A stretch of DNA of 64,000 nt from Sphingomonas sp. AX6 (GTDB lineage: Bacteria > Pseudomonadota > Alphaproteobacteria > Sphingomonadales > Sphingomonadaceae): contig NZ_LR733979.1 of assembly GCF_902506605.1 (NCBI RefSeq), forward strand, positions 1,623,712 through 1,687,711. Reading direction: 5' to 3'. The stretch's first letter is position 1; each line of letters opens with the position of its first letter. This document shows positions 1-8,849 of this stretch, one piece after another. Made by a program: the position numbers and the translations under genes. Below the pieces are notes generated by a model. It was not told where the DNA came from. It did no database searches and saw only the letters and a program-made list of their open reading frames with translations.

Positions 1-1
1 T

Positions 2-307
2 GAATATGCCAACCCGTTCGATACGCCGGGCGAACAGGACCTGACGGCGCATGTCGATTTCGCGACACTGGCGGAGGCAGCACGTGCCGAGGATGCGCAG
101 GTGTTCGGCCCCGTTACGCAGCGCGATTTCCTCGGGCAATTGGGCATCGACGCGCGCACCGCCTCGCTCGCCAAGACCGCGCCCGAGCGCGCCGACGCGA
201 TGCTTGCCGATCGCAATCGGCTGGTCAGCGAAGAAGCGATGGGGACTTTGTTCAAGGTGATTGCGGCGACCGCCCCCGGCTGGCCTGCACCCGAAGGGTT
301 CGCATGA
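2..307 (+). CDS. MidA/NDUFAF7-like SAM-dependent methyltransferase, 3' end only
   Basis: The reading frame is open from the window edge and gives about 101 residues of C-terminus. The segments DLTAHVDF, VFGPVTQRDFL and GTLFKVIA..APGWPAP match the end of the COG1565 (MidA/NDUFAF7) class I methyltransferases, which methylate an arginine of a respiratory complex I subunit in mitochondria. The bacterial substrate is not established. The SAM-binding part lies upstream of the window. The stop overlaps the next start (ATGA at 304-307), so the gene is translationally coupled to the GNAT gene and then pgeF. Confidence 0.75.
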   Translation, partial: EYANPFDTPGEQDLTAHVDFATLAEAARAEDAQVFGPVTQRDFLGQLGIDARTASLAKTAPERADAMLADRNRLVSEEAMGTLFKVIAATAPGWPAPEGFA

Positions 308-807
308 TGTATCGCGACGCCACGCCCGCCGATGCCGCCGCAATCGCCGAACTGGCCCGCGTTTCGTTTACCGAGACGTTCGGGCACCTCTACACCCCCG
401 AAAACCTTGCCGCGTTCCTGACCAGTCACACCACTGAGGACTGGGCACGCGTGCTGGCCGACCCGGATGTCGCGGTGCGCGTCGCGGAGAACGACGGTGC
501 GCTGATCGGCTATGCCCGAGTCGGTCCGCCGACACTGCCGATCGAGCCGCACGAACGGGCAGTGGAATTGCGGCAATTCTATCTGCTGAAGCCCTGGCAT
601 GGCGGCGGCCATGCCCAGACGCTGATGGATTGGGTGATCGCGACGGCGCGCGCCAATGGTGCCGACGCGTTGTTCCTGTCGGTGTTCGTCGACAATGTCC
701 GCGCCCAGCGTTTCTATGCCCGTTATGGCTTCGAGGATGTGGGCCGCTATGCGTTCATGGTCGGCAGTCATGAGGATGAGGACCGGCTGATGCGGTTGGC
801 GCTGTGA
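304..807 (+). CDS. GNAT family N-acetyltransferase
   Basis: This 167-residue protein has the size and fold pattern of a stand-alone GNAT acetyltransferase, which moves an acetyl group from acetyl-CoA to an amine. The acetyl-CoA loop is read as PWHGGGHAQTLM near residues 97-108, after the beta strand RQFYLL. The final motif NVRAQRFYARYGF near 129-141 is the usual beta5-alpha4 signature. The substrate cannot be read from sequence. The gene overlaps the upstream methyltransferase by 4 nt and the downstream pgeF by 4 nt, so the three are probably one operon. The start ATG ATG could be either codon. Confidence 0.85.
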   Translation: MMYRDATPADAAAIAELARVSFTETFGHLYTPENLAAFLTSHTTEDWARVLADPDVAVRVAENDGALIGYARVGPPTLPIEPHERAVELRQFYLLKPWHGGGHAQTLMDWVIATARANGADALFLSVFVDNVRAQRFYARYGFEDVGRYAFMVGSHEDEDRLMRLAL

Positions 808-1565
808 GCGAAATCGAGGTCTGGCGGGCCGACGCGCTAGCAGGGATCAAGCACGGCTTTCTGGGCCGCGTCGGCGGGGTTTCCGACGGCTTATGTTGGG
901 GCCTGAATGCCGGGCTCGGATCACACGACAATCCCGCATCGGTCGCGGAGAATCGTCGTCTCGCGACTCAAGCGGTAGCGTCCGATGCGACGCTGGTCGG
1001 CCTGTATCAAATCCATTCGGCAGAGGTCGTGACGGTGACTGCGCCCTATGCCGATGCGGATCGCCCCCGCGCCGACGCTTTGGTGACCGATCGCCCGAGG
1101 ATCGCACTCGGGATCGTCACAGCCGATTGCGCACCCGTGCTGTTCTCCGATCCGCACGCAGGCGTAATCGGCGCGGCGCATGCGGGCTGGAAAGGTGCGA
1201 TCGGCGGCGTCACCGACGCGACCATCGCCGCGATGGAGGCGATGGGTGCGGACCGCGGCCGCATCGTAGCCGCGATCGGCCCGTGCATCGCCCGCGCAAG
1301 CTACGAGGTGGACGAAGCATTCCGCGCGAGGTTCGCCGAAGAGGGCGGCGAGAACGACCGCTTCTTCGCCGATGGCAAAGCAGGTCATGCGTGGTTCGAT
1401 CTTGAGGCCTATGTCGCGCACCGCCTCGCCGCCGCCGGCATTGGCCGCATCGAGACGCTGGGTCAGGATACCTATAGCCAACCCGGCCGCTTCTACAGCT
1501 ATCGCCGCGCGACGCACCGCAGCGAGCCCGACTACGGCCGCCAGATCAGCCTGATCGCCCTATAA
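804..1565 (+). CDS. pgeF: Peptidoglycan editing factor PgeF (YfiH/laccase-domain protein)
   Basis: The 253-residue product belongs to the DUF152/YfiH family. E. coli PgeF removes wrongly added L-serine from the peptidoglycan precursor UDP-MurNAc; the family was formerly called polyphenol oxidase. The expected zinc ligands are visible as H71 (YQIHSAEV), C109 (TADCAPVLF) and H126 (GAAHAGWKG), followed by AIGPCI near residue 155. Translation starts at GTG 804, inside the stop of the GNAT gene. The TAA stop at 1563-1565 lies directly against an R1 repeat element. Confidence 0.9.
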   Translation: MSEIEVWRADALAGIKHGFLGRVGGVSDGLCWGLNAGLGSHDNPASVAENRRLATQAVASDATLVGLYQIHSAEVVTVTAPYADADRPRADALVTDRPRIALGIVTADCAPVLFSDPHAGVIGAAHAGWKGAIGGVTDATIAAMEAMGADRGRIVAAIGPCIARASYEVDEAFRARFAEEGGENDRFFADGKAGHAWFDLEAYVAHRLAAAGIGRIETLGQDTYSQPGRFYSYRRATHRSEPDYGRQISLIAL

Positions 1566-1690
1566 CTCCTCCCCCATCGGGGGAGGTAGCGCGCGAAGCG
1601 CGACGGAGGGGGCGACCCAGGCACCGTCCCGCGCGACAAACGCCTTCGTTAGCACTCCGTGCTGCCACCGCCCCCTATGGGGGAGGAATT
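1566..1690. repeat. R1 palindromic intergenic element, copy 1
   Basis: Two outward-facing arms are seen: TCCTCCCCCATCGGGGGAGG at 1568-1587 and CCCCCTATGGGGGAGGAATT at 1671-1690. A middle part resembles AGCGCGCGAAGCGCGACGGAGG. Each arm is itself a hairpin and the two arms are inverted relative to each other. Related copies lie at 10073-10218 and 25247-25351. The left edge abuts the pgeF stop codon. Confidence 0.85.
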
Positions 1691-1788
1691 TCTGAACCAC
1701 CCTCCCCTTTCGCCCCGCCATCCGCTAGGCTCGCGCGCATCCGCCCGCGCTTTCACGACGGGCACCGAAATATCCTCAGGAGCCTTGC

Positions 1789-3102
1789 TTGACCGATCAG
1801 ACCGAAGCCGACCTCACCGGCACCACCCCGCGCCGCAATCCCAAACCGCCGATCGAGGAAATTGGTGGGCGCAAGTTGAAGCCGTCGACACTGATGATGG
1901 GCCACGGCTTCGATCCGGTGCTGTCCGAAGGCGCGCTGAAGCCGCCGATCTTCCTGACCTCGACCTTCGTCTTCCCCAATGCGGCGGCGGGCAAGCGCCA
2001 TTTCGAAGGCGTCACCGGCAAGCGTCCGGGCGGTGCCGATGGCCTCGTCTATTCGCGCTTCAACGGCCCCAATCAGGAAATTCTCGAGGATCGGTTAGGC
2101 GTCTGGGAAGAAGCCGAGGATGCGCTGAGCTTTTCGTCCGGCATGTCGGCAATCGGCACCTTGTTCCTGACCTTCGTCCAGCCCGGCGACACGATCGTCC
2201 ATTCCGGCCCGCTCTATGCCGCGACCGAGACGATGATCGCCAAATTGCTCGGCAAGTTCGGGGTGAAATGGCTCGATTTCCCCGCAGGTGCGACGCAGGA
2301 TGAGATCGAAAAGGTGATGGAAGAGGCCAAGTCGACTGGCCGCGTCCCGCTCATCTATCTCGAAAGCCCGGCCAACCCCACCAACGCCCTGGTCGACGTC
2401 CAGGCCGTCGCCGCCGCGCGCGATGCGGTGTTCGGCGAACTGGAAGAAAAACCGCCGATCGCGATCGACAACACCTTCCTGGGGCCGCTGTGGCAGCAAC
2501 CACTGAAGCACGGCGCGGACATGGTCGTCTATAGCCTGACCAAATATGCGGGCGGGCATTCCGATCTGGTCGCGGGCGGCGTCGTCGGCACCAAGAAGCA
2601 CATGGACATGATGCGGTCGATCCGGAACACGCTGGGCACCATCTGCGATCCCAATACCGCGTGGATGCTGCTGCGAAGCCTGGAAACACTCGAACTGCGC
2701 ATGACCCGCGCGGGCGAGAATGCGGTCAAGGTCTGCGAATTCCTGAAGGATCACGCCAAGGTCGAAAAGGTCGGCTATCTCGGCTTCCTGAAGGATGATC
2801 GCCAGGCCGACATTTACGCCCGCCACTGCACCGGCGCGGGCTCGACCTTCTCGCTCTATCTGAAGGGTGGCGAGCGCGAGGCGTTCGCGTTCCTCGATTC
2901 ATTGAAGATCGCAAAGCTTGCGGTCAGCCTGGGCGGGACCGAGACCCTGGCGTCCGCACCCGCCGCAATGACGCATCTGTCGGTGCCCGACGAGCGCAAG
3001 CTGGCGCTGGGCATCACCGACAACCTCGTGCGCATTTCGATCGGAGTCGAGGATGCCGACGATCTGATCGCCGATTTCGACGCGGCGCTTGCCGCCATCT
3101 GA
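1789..3102 (+). CDS. Cystathionine gamma-synthase family PLP-dependent enzyme
   Basis: The 437-residue protein is a Cys/Met-metabolism PLP enzyme (COG0626, fold type I). The family covers cystathionine gamma-synthase, gamma-lyase and methionine gamma-lyase. The Schiff-base lysine is K252 in SLTKYAGGHSD, and the FSSGMSAI segment near residue 115 is the phosphate-binding region. The C-terminal part has SVGLEDADDLIADF-like IGVEDADDLIADF. It starts at TTG 1789, six bases after AGGAG at 1778-1782. The N-terminal extension of about 35 residues is longer than in E. coli MetB. Which reaction it performs (synthase or lyase) cannot be decided here. Confidence 0.85.
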   Translation: MTDQTEADLTGTTPRRNPKPPIEEIGGRKLKPSTLMMGHGFDPVLSEGALKPPIFLTSTFVFPNAAAGKRHFEGVTGKRPGGADGLVYSRFNGPNQEILEDRLGVWEEAEDALSFSSGMSAIGTLFLTFVQPGDTIVHSGPLYAATETMIAKLLGKFGVKWLDFPAGATQDEIEKVMEEAKSTGRVPLIYLESPANPTNALVDVQAVAAARDAVFGELEEKPPIAIDNTFLGPLWQQPLKHGADMVVYSLTKYAGGHSDLVAGGVVGTKKHMDMMRSIRNTLGTICDPNTAWMLLRSLETLELRMTRAGENAVKVCEFLKDHAKVEKVGYLGFLKDDRQADIYARHCTGAGSTFSLYLKGGEREAFAFLDSLKIAKLAVSLGGTETLASAPAAMTHLSVPDERKLALGITDNLVRISIGVEDADDLIADFDAALAAI

Positions 3103-3124
3103 CGTGACGAGTGGAAGGAAATCC

Positions 3125-4054
3125 ATGTTTGCAAATAGATGGGCGCTCGGCGCCGTGGGTGCGGTGTCGCTGGGTCTGGCCGGTGTCGTCGGTGCCAATC
3201 TGATCAAACGGCAGGCGGCTCCCGCTCCTGCCGCGGCCGCAACTACCGATGCTGATCCGACACTCTGGGTGGTCAAGGATGACGACACAACGATCTATCT
3301 GTTCGGGACGGTTCACGTCCTGCGCCCCGGCCTTTCCTGGTTCGACGAAGCGGTAAAGACTGCGTTCGACGCCAGTGACGAAGTCGTGCTGGAACTCGTG
3401 ATGCCCGACGATGCAACCGCGCAGGCGGCGGTCATGAAACACGCGGTCAACACCAGCGGCACGACGCTGACCGCGATGCTGCCCGAGGACGAGCGTGCGG
3501 CCTATCTTCAGTCTTTGACCAATATCGGAGTTCCGCCCGCCGCTCTGGACCAGTATCAGCCGTGGTTCGCGGCGACCAACCTGTCGATCATGACGCTGAT
3601 GAAGGCCGGATACGACGCCAATAGCGGCGCGGAAAAGGTCATCACCGCCGCTGCCAAGGAAGCCGGGAAGCCCGTCACGGGGCTGGAGACGATGGACCAG
3701 CAGCTTGGATTCTTCTCGGGCCTGTCGCAGCAATCGCAGATCGCGCTACTCACCAGCACGGTCGAGGAATTGCCCAACGCCACGAAGATGACCGACGACA
3801 TGGTCGCCAAATGGGGCGCGGGCGATCCGCAGGGGCTGGGCGAGTTGATGAACGAAAGCCTGCGCGAGACGCCCGAATTGTCGAAGGTGCTGCTCGCCGA
3901 TCGCAACGCCCGCTGGGCAGAGTGGATCAACACGCGCATGGCCAAGCCCGGCACCGTGTTCATCGCGGTCGGCGCAGGCCATCTGGCGGGTAACGACAGC
4001 GTCCAGGCGATGCTCGCCAAGCGCAAGCTGACCGCGACGCGCGTCGATTATTGA
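3125..4054 (+). CDS. TraB/GumN family protein
   Basis: The 309-residue protein begins with a hydrophobic segment (residues 7-24) that is a signal peptide or membrane anchor. The mature part has the TraB/GumN hallmarks YLFGTVHVLRP near residues 57-67 and the C-terminal FIAVGAGHLAGNDSV near 279-293. TraB-domain proteins are related to metal-dependent proteases such as Tiki, but the bacterial role is poorly defined. I chose ATG 3125 because GGAAGGAA lies seven bases upstream; an upstream in-frame start would overlap the preceding gene. The stop overlaps the fructokinase start by one base, suggesting co-translation. Confidence 0.85.
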   Translation: MFANRWALGAVGAVSLGLAGVVGANLIKRQAAPAPAAAATTDADPTLWVVKDDDTTIYLFGTVHVLRPGLSWFDEAVKTAFDASDEVVLELVMPDDATAQAAVMKHAVNTSGTTLTAMLPEDERAAYLQSLTNIGVPPAALDQYQPWFAATNLSIMTLMKAGYDANSGAEKVITAAAKEAGKPVTGLETMDQQLGFFSGLSQQSQIALLTSTVEELPNATKMTDDMVAKWGAGDPQGLGELMNESLRETPELSKVLLADRNARWAEWINTRMAKPGTVFIAVGAGHLAGNDSVQAMLAKRKLTATRVDY

Positions 4055-4947
4055 TGCGCCGCATCGCCGGAGTCGAACTGGGTGGCACGAAGTGCGTCGC
4101 GCTGCTCGGCTCCGGTCCCGACGACGTGATCGACAGGCTGCGCGTACCGACCACCACGCCCGATGAAACACTTAGCGTGTTGCGCGCAAAGCTGGACGAG
4201 TGGGCGGCGGTGCCGGGATTCGATGCGATCGGCATCGCCTCGTTCGGGCCGGTCGATCTCGATCCTGCCAGTCCGCATCATGGCTGCATCGTCGGCACGA
4301 CCAAACTGGGCTGGGATTTTGCCCCCGTGCTGGCGGCGTTATCCGACGGGCTAAGCGTTCCCGCGCAAATCGAAACGGACGTCAACGGCGCGGCGCTGGC
4401 CGAAGCCCGCTGGGGCCATGCTGGCGATGGACTGTCGATCTATATCACGATCGGCACCGGCGTCGGGGTCGGTGTGGTGCAAAACGGCCAGCCGATCCAC
4501 GGGCGGCTGCATGGTGAGGCGGGTCATCTGAAAGTGCCGCGCACCAACGGAGACGGCTTTCCGGGCACCTGCATCTATCATGGCGATTGCGTCGAAGGGC
4601 TGATTTCCGGGCCTGCGCTGGGGCGGCGGTTCGGCTGCGATCCCGCGACCGTCGCACCGGCTCATCCGGTCTGGGATCATGTCGCGCACGACCTGTCGCT
4701 ACTGCTCCATAACCTCATCATCTCACTCGGCCCCGAACGGATCGCGATCGGTGGTGGCGTGATGGGTGGCAAGGACTGGCTGTTCGATCGCGTGCGGGCG
4801 CGGTTGGCGCGCAGTCTGGGCGGCTATGGCGCGTTTGGCGGCTGGGCGGAGACAATCGAGCGCCGGGTAGGACCGCCGGGACTTGGCGATATGGCGGGGC
4901 CATTGGGGGCGATCGCGGTAGGTTTGGGATCGTCCGGTCTCCGCTGA
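4054..4947 (+). CDS. ROK family fructokinase
   Basis: This 297-residue sugar kinase has the ROK features: the phosphate loop GVELGGTKCVAL at residues 4-15, DVNGAALAEARWG near 109-121 with the catalytic aspartate, GTGVGVGVV near 135-143, and the zinc-site pattern H-x(15)-C-x2-H-x2-C in GHLKVPRTNGDGFPGTCIYH and following GDC near 157-179. That zinc-site form is typical of bacterial fructokinases, which make fructose 6-phosphate with ATP. It begins at ATG 4054 inside the stop of the TraB gene. The substrate could also be mannose or another hexose. Confidence 0.88.
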   Translation: MRRIAGVELGGTKCVALLGSGPDDVIDRLRVPTTTPDETLSVLRAKLDEWAAVPGFDAIGIASFGPVDLDPASPHHGCIVGTTKLGWDFAPVLAALSDGLSVPAQIETDVNGAALAEARWGHAGDGLSIYITIGTGVGVGVVQNGQPIHGRLHGEAGHLKVPRTNGDGFPGTCIYHGDCVEGLISGPALGRRFGCDPATVAPAHPVWDHVAHDLSLLLHNLIISLGPERIAIGGGVMGGKDWLFDRVRARLARSLGGYGAFGGWAETIERRVGPPGLGDMAGPLGAIAVGLGSSGLR

Positions 4948-4956
4948 CTTCCAACC

Positions 4957-5033
4957 TCGTACACCTGCGGAAGCAGGAGTGTTGGCAGCAGTCGAAACAC
5001 TGGTGGCCCGCGCTCCTGCTTCCGCAGGAGTCC
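4957..5033. repeat. R2 palindromic intergenic element, copy 1
   Basis: The arms ACCTGCGGAAGCAGGAGT (4963-4980) and CTCCTGCTTCCGCAGGAG (5013-5030) face each other around about 30 bp containing TGGTGGCC. A second, diverged copy is at 40901-40980. The element sits between two convergent genes. Confidence 0.85.
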
Positions 5034-5061
5034 TTCCTCCTTCACGCGTTCAAACATATCC

Positions 5062-5826
5062 TCAAAGCAGCAACCGTTCCCGCGGTTCGCGCGGCGGCGG
5101 CATATTCCCACGCCGCCGCGCCAGTTCCTGTTCGGCCGTGTAGCGCACGTCGGCATCGCGATCGCCCAGGAAGCCGTTCAGCGAATCCTCGCCGATCTCG
5201 TGCCATTCCTTGCCGCGATCTGGGCCGAAACGGACGCGCGGCAGCAGGCCCGGCAGTCGCGACCATTCTATCAACTGCTGCACGCCGAACTCGTTGAGCA
5301 GATCGCGCAGCAGGAACGCGGTGACATAGGCGTCGGGAAAGGCGCGATGGATTGGAAGCCCACGCTCGTGAATCATGCCCTCCGGCTTGCGCCAATAGCG
5401 GAGCATCTGATTGGAAAATCCAGGAATCTCGGGCCAGGCGCGCATTGCGCATTTCCAGGTGCATATCCATTCCGCACCCTTGGTCAGCGACGCGGTGCAA
5501 TACTGCTGCTCGAAGTCTGCCCGGTGCGCGGCAAGTGCCACGCGACGCGGCCAGGGGTTCAGGGCGGGCCGGGCGACATCGATGAACCACGGCGCGTCGG
5601 CGACATCCTCGTCGCGGATATGGTGCACCGCCATCGTCAGCGGCGGGATGGCGCGGCCCGGATTGACCAGCGTCGCGCCGCCTTCGCCATCGATTTCCCA
5701 GCGACCGTCCGCGTCCAGCGCGACGTCCTGCCACCCGATCTCGCATACCGCGTGGGTGGGCGGAGCTTGGCCCGTGGTTTCCAGGTCGATGACGCGGATG
5801 ATCTGGCGTTGCTGGGGGGGACGCAT
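5062..5826 (-). CDS. DEDDh 3'-5' exonuclease (DnaQ/RNase T-like)
   Basis: The 254-residue protein starts with the Exo I motif VIDLETTG (residues 12-19), has an Exo II-like AAHRADFEQQY near 100-110 and the Exo III motif HRAFPDAYVT near 160-169 with its His and Asp. These are the metal ligands and general base of DEDDh exonucleases such as the DNA polymerase III epsilon subunit. It is a stand-alone exonuclease without polymerase or helicase domains. The C-terminal part (VRFGPDRGKEWHEIGEDSLN and onward) resembles the extra region found in several alphaproteobacterial homologues. The start at 5826 is preferred; ATG 5835 is possible. Confidence 0.8.
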   Translation of the reverse strand: MRPPQQRQIIRVIDLETTGQAPPTHAVCEIGWQDVALDADGRWEIDGEGGATLVNPGRAIPPLTMAVHHIRDEDVADAPWFIDVARPALNPWPRRVALAAHRADFEQQYCTASLTKGAEWICTWKCAMRAWPEIPGFSNQMLRYWRKPEGMIHERGLPIHRAFPDAYVTAFLLRDLLNEFGVQQLIEWSRLPGLLPRVRFGPDRGKEWHEIGEDSLNGFLGDRDADVRYTAEQELARRRGNMPPPREPRERLLL

Positions 5827-5903
5827 GACCCCCATGTGGGGGATAGCGACGCGCGATGCCAGTGTTTGTGGTTTGGGGTGACTGCGGCCGCCCCACACGA
5901 CCC

Positions 5904-6010
5904 GTTACCCCGGCCTTATTCCGGGGTCCACCAAACCGCTCGCGCAATGCACACTCATTCGCCAATTGCCCGCCGCACGGTGGACCCCGGCACTACGGCC
6001 GGGGTGACGG
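5904..6010. repeat. R3 palindromic intergenic element, copy 1
   Basis: The left arm GTTACCCCGGCCTTATTCCG and the right arm ending CTACGGCCGGGGTGACGG are inverted copies; the inner edges read GGGGTCCACC and GGTGGACCCC. The second copy at 26396-26503 has the same arm order and a similar spacer length. It lies between two minus-strand genes. Confidence 0.88.
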
Positions 6011-6033
6011 ATCGTCTGCGTCAGTCTCTCAGA

Positions 6034-7422
6034 TCAATGCCCCGCTTGCGGACCCCGCTCGACACCACTTGCGGCAAGCTGCGCGTCGATCTGCGCCATC
6101 AGCCGGTCCAACCCCGCCTGATCGTTCGATTCCGCACGCGCGACCAACACGTCCTGCGTGTTCGACGCCCGCAGCAGCCACCAGCCGTCATCGGTATTCA
6201 CCCGCGCGCCATCGGTGCGATCGACCTTGGCCCCGTCCTTTTCCAGCCGGTCGAGCACTTCGGTCACGATGTCGAACTTGCGGCTTTCATCGACCGTGAA
6301 GCGCATTTCGGGGGTGTTGACCAGCGCGGGCATTTCGCTGCGCAACTGGGTCATCGACTTGCCGATCACATGCAGCGCCCTGATCACCTGGACCGCCGCA
6401 TATTGCGCGTCGTCGAACCCGTAATAATCCTGCGCGAAAAAGATGTGGCCGGACATCTCGCCCGCCAATGGCGCGCCAGTTTCCTTCATTTTGGTCTTCA
6501 CCAGGCTATGCCCGGTCTTCCACATCACCGGCTTTCCGCCCAACTCGGCAATGCGGTCGTAGAGCATCTGCGACGCCTTCACGTCGGCGATGATCGTCGC
6601 CCCCGGTTCCTGACGCAGCACGGGTACGGCCAGAATGGACAGAAGCTGATCGCCCCACACCACGCGGCCTTCGCCGTCGATCGCGCCGATCCGGTCGCCG
6701 TCGCCATCGAAAGCCAGTCCGAAATCGAGCTGCTTTTCGGCGACGAGCCGCTTCAGATCCTCCAGATTCTTCTCTTCGGTGGGATCGGGATGATGGTTGG
6801 GAAAATTGCTGTCGACATCGGTGAACAGCAAATGATGCTCACCCGGCAACAGCTTGGTCAGCTTTTCGATCACCGGACCCGATGCGCCGTTCCCGGCGTC
6901 CCAGCCGATGCGGTAAGTGCCACCCGAATAGCCGGCCATCAGCCGCCCGACATATTCGTCCTCAATATCGACGTCGCTGACGGTCCCGCGCGTCTCGGCT
7001 TCTTCCCAGTCACCGTTTTCCGCCAGGCGTCCGAGTTCCTGAATGTCGGACCCGTAAAATGGCGCGTGCTGGAACACCATCTTGAAGCCGTTATAATCGC
7101 TGGGATTATGGCTGCCGGTTATCTGAATGCCGCCATCCACTTCTAGCGTTGCCTCTGAGTAGTAGAGCATCGGCGTGGGTCCCAGCCCGACGCGCACCAC
7201 ATCGACGCCGCTGGTGGTCAGGCCGTCGATCAACGCCATTTCCAGTTCGGGCGAGGATTCGCGCCCATCGCGTCCGACCGCGACCCGCGTGCCGCCCGCA
7301 CGGCGCAGCAGAGTCGCGAAGCCGCGCCCGATCGCGCGCGCATCTTCGGGGCCGAGCGTGCGACCGACGATGCCGCGGATGTCATATTCACGAAGCGAAG
7401 TGGGGTTGAAACGGTGCGTCAA
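6034..7422 (-). CDS. pgmG: Phosphomannomutase/phosphoglucomutase
   Basis: The 462-residue protein is an alpha-D-phosphohexomutase that interconverts hexose 1- and 6-phosphates for nucleotide sugar and exopolysaccharide supply. It carries the phosphoserine loop TGSHNPSDYNG near residues 101-111, the Mg-binding DGDGDRIG near 239-246, the sugar-binding GEMSGHIFF near 323-331 and the phosphate-binding C-terminal RASNTQD near 423. In sphingan-producing sphingomonads the homologue is PgmG. The symbol is used by analogy only. The start is supported by the conserved LREYDIRG near the N-terminus. Confidence 0.9.
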   Translation of the reverse strand: MTHRFNPTSLREYDIRGIVGRTLGPEDARAIGRGFATLLRRAGGTRVAVGRDGRESSPELEMALIDGLTTSGVDVVRVGLGPTPMLYYSEATLEVDGGIQITGSHNPSDYNGFKMVFQHAPFYGSDIQELGRLAENGDWEEAETRGTVSDVDIEDEYVGRLMAGYSGGTYRIGWDAGNGASGPVIEKLTKLLPGEHHLLFTDVDSNFPNHHPDPTEEKNLEDLKRLVAEKQLDFGLAFDGDGDRIGAIDGEGRVVWGDQLLSILAVPVLRQEPGATIIADVKASQMLYDRIAELGGKPVMWKTGHSLVKTKMKETGAPLAGEMSGHIFFAQDYYGFDDAQYAAVQVIRALHVIGKSMTQLRSEMPALVNTPEMRFTVDESRKFDIVTEVLDRLEKDGAKVDRTDGARVNTDDGWWLLRASNTQDVLVARAESNDQAGLDRLMAQIDAQLAASGVERGPQAGH

Positions 7423-7553
7423 TGAAACCTCCCAGTGGCCGGACGGCCTGTTGCGGGTTCAATTCGTGACGGACGCGAAAAGTTCAACCGGTTTGTGGTG
7501 CTGTGCGGGATTGGCGCGGTGAGGTGGGGCTCTGCAATCCATCCCTCCCACGC

Positions 7554-7670
7554 CGTTGGTGTCGAGTAGGGTTCGAGCTTGTCGAGAACCCGTATCGACA
7601 CAGCGTGTGTTGGCTTCCCTCCCTCGATACGCCTTCTCGACAAGCTCGAAGGCTACTCGGGACGAACGGG
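7554..7670. repeat. R5 palindromic intergenic element, copy 1
   Basis: The left arm contains GAGTAGGGTTCGAGCTTGTC and the right arm contains TCTCGACAAGCTCGAAGGCT followed by ACTCGGGACGAACGG; they are imperfect inverted copies of about 50 bp separated by about 15 bp. The 7423-7708 gap between two minus-strand genes holds this element and no gene that I can support. Copies of the family are at 20018-20135 and, split around a gene, at 20693-20744 and 21101-21152. Confidence 0.88.
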
Positions 7671-7708
7671 GTGGGAGATGAGGGGTAGTGGGGAAAAGCG
7701 TCGTCCCC

Positions 7709-7960
7709 CTACCCCAACCGCTTCAACAACACATCACGTGCCGCATTCAACCGCTGGGTCAAATCCGCCGACCCGCCCTTGTCGGGATGCACCGCGCTCA
7801 CCAGCCGCCGGTGCGCCGCACGGATCGCGTCCGCATCGGCCTCCGCCGAAACGCCCAGCACCGCGCGCGCCTCGCCTTCGGACATCGCGGGCTTGGGACT
7901 GCGCTTCAACCACCAGATGACGACCGCGGCAAGCGCAAGGATAAGGAGTATCTTGCCCAT
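7709..7960 (-). CDS. Membrane-anchored J-domain protein
   Basis: The 83-residue protein has one N-terminal transmembrane helix (residues 3-18) and a J domain from about residue 32 with the HPD tripeptide in SAVHPDKGG. J domains stimulate the ATPase of DnaK-type chaperones; the single anchor plus short J domain resembles the Tim14/Pam18 type. A full DnaJ has zinc-finger and substrate domains that are absent here. Its start overlaps the mipZ stop by one base, so both are probably made from one mRNA. Confidence 0.88.
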   Translation of the reverse strand: MGKILLILALAAVVIWWLKRSPKPAMSEGEARAVLGVSAEADADAIRAAHRRLVSAVHPDKGGSADLTQRLNAARDVLLKRLG

Positions 7961-8766
7961 TACGCGACCAGTTGCGGCTGGACTGGAGAGGTCTCGGGCA
8001 AGGCCATGCCGGAAATCATCTCGCGCACTTCCTGCCGCGCGGCGACATGGCTCAACCCCATCTGTCCGAATTCCTTGGAATCGAGCATCGTCAGCCCCTG
8101 GGGGAACAACTCGCGATAGATGACCCGTTCGGACAGCCCCGGAATGACGCGAAACCCGACCCGCTTGGACAGCGATTCGATCGCTTCCTGAACGCGTCGC
8201 ATGTTGCGCGCCTCGATATGCTGGAGCCGGTTGCGCAGCACGATCCAGTCGATCGTCGCCCCGTCCGCCTTTGCCCGCTTTTTGCGCGATTCCCAGATCA
8301 GCTCGGAATAGAAGCTGGGGCGCGTCACCTTGAACGTGTCCGGATCGACCTGGCCGATCAGGTCGAAATCGACGAAGCTGTCGTTCATCGGCGTGATCAG
8401 CGTGTCGGCGTTGGTGACGGCGATGCGCGCGAACTGGTCGTCGCGGCCCGGCGTGTCGATCACCAGATAATCCGCGCCCTTCGCCAGTTCCTCGAGGTGC
8501 CCGTTGAACACTTCCATGCTCTCGCCGTCGTGCGTCGCATAGCGCGGCATCGGCAAGTCGCGGCCCGTCCGCTTGATCGTCGCGAGCCGATTGTCGAGAT
8601 AGCGGCCCAGCGTCCGCTGGCGATGGTCGAGGTCAAGCGCGGAAACCCGCGCGCCCTTGGCGGCAAGTGCGATCGCGGTGTGGACCGCAGTCGTCGATTT
8701 GCCGGTCCCGCCCTTTTCATTCGCGAACACGATGACGTGCAGCCGCCCCGAACCACCACTTGCCAC
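7960..8766 (-). CDS. mipZ: Division plane positioning ATPase MipZ
   Basis: The 268-residue ParA/MinD-type ATPase has the deviant Walker A loop KGGTGKST near residues 16-23, a switch segment VIDTPGRDD near 101-109, and the C-terminal half typical of Caulobacter MipZ. MipZ forms a gradient away from the ParB-bound origin and blocks FtsZ polymerisation near the poles. I selected GTG 8766 because AAGGAAG lies seven bases upstream and because the ATPase fold begins nine residues later; the longer frame to 8823 would run towards panC. It is divergent from panC and upstream of the J-domain gene. Confidence 0.9.
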   Translation of the reverse strand: MASGGSGRLHVIVFANEKGGTGKSTTAVHTAIALAAKGARVSALDLDHRQRTLGRYLDNRLATIKRTGRDLPMPRYATHDGESMEVFNGHLEELAKGADYLVIDTPGRDDQFARIAVTNADTLITPMNDSFVDFDLIGQVDPDTFKVTRPSFYSELIWESRKKRAKADGATIDWIVLRNRLQHIEARNMRRVQEAIESLSKRVGFRVIPGLSERVIYRELFPQGLTMLDSKEFGQMGLSHVAARQEVREMISGMALPETSPVQPQLVA

Positions 8767-8849
8767 GAGAAGACTTCCTTTGTTGATCGCCGCGGCCCCC
8801 ACCCATAGTAAGCGCGGCTCCACCTCTCCTACCCGAAGGGCGCGAGCCT

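Noticed and set aside
5200..7146. 648-codon plus-strand open frame
   Set aside because: It lies antisense over the exonuclease and phosphohexomutase genes, which have clear family motifs; the translation is Arg/His-rich and low in typical protein features.
7579..7920. Plus-strand open frame starting in repeat R5 and running over the J-domain gene
   Set aside because: The J-domain protein on the other strand has HPD and a membrane helix; the plus frame is the translated repeat plus antisense sequence. It does show that R5 is stop-free in this frame, as in the 20807-21910 fusion.
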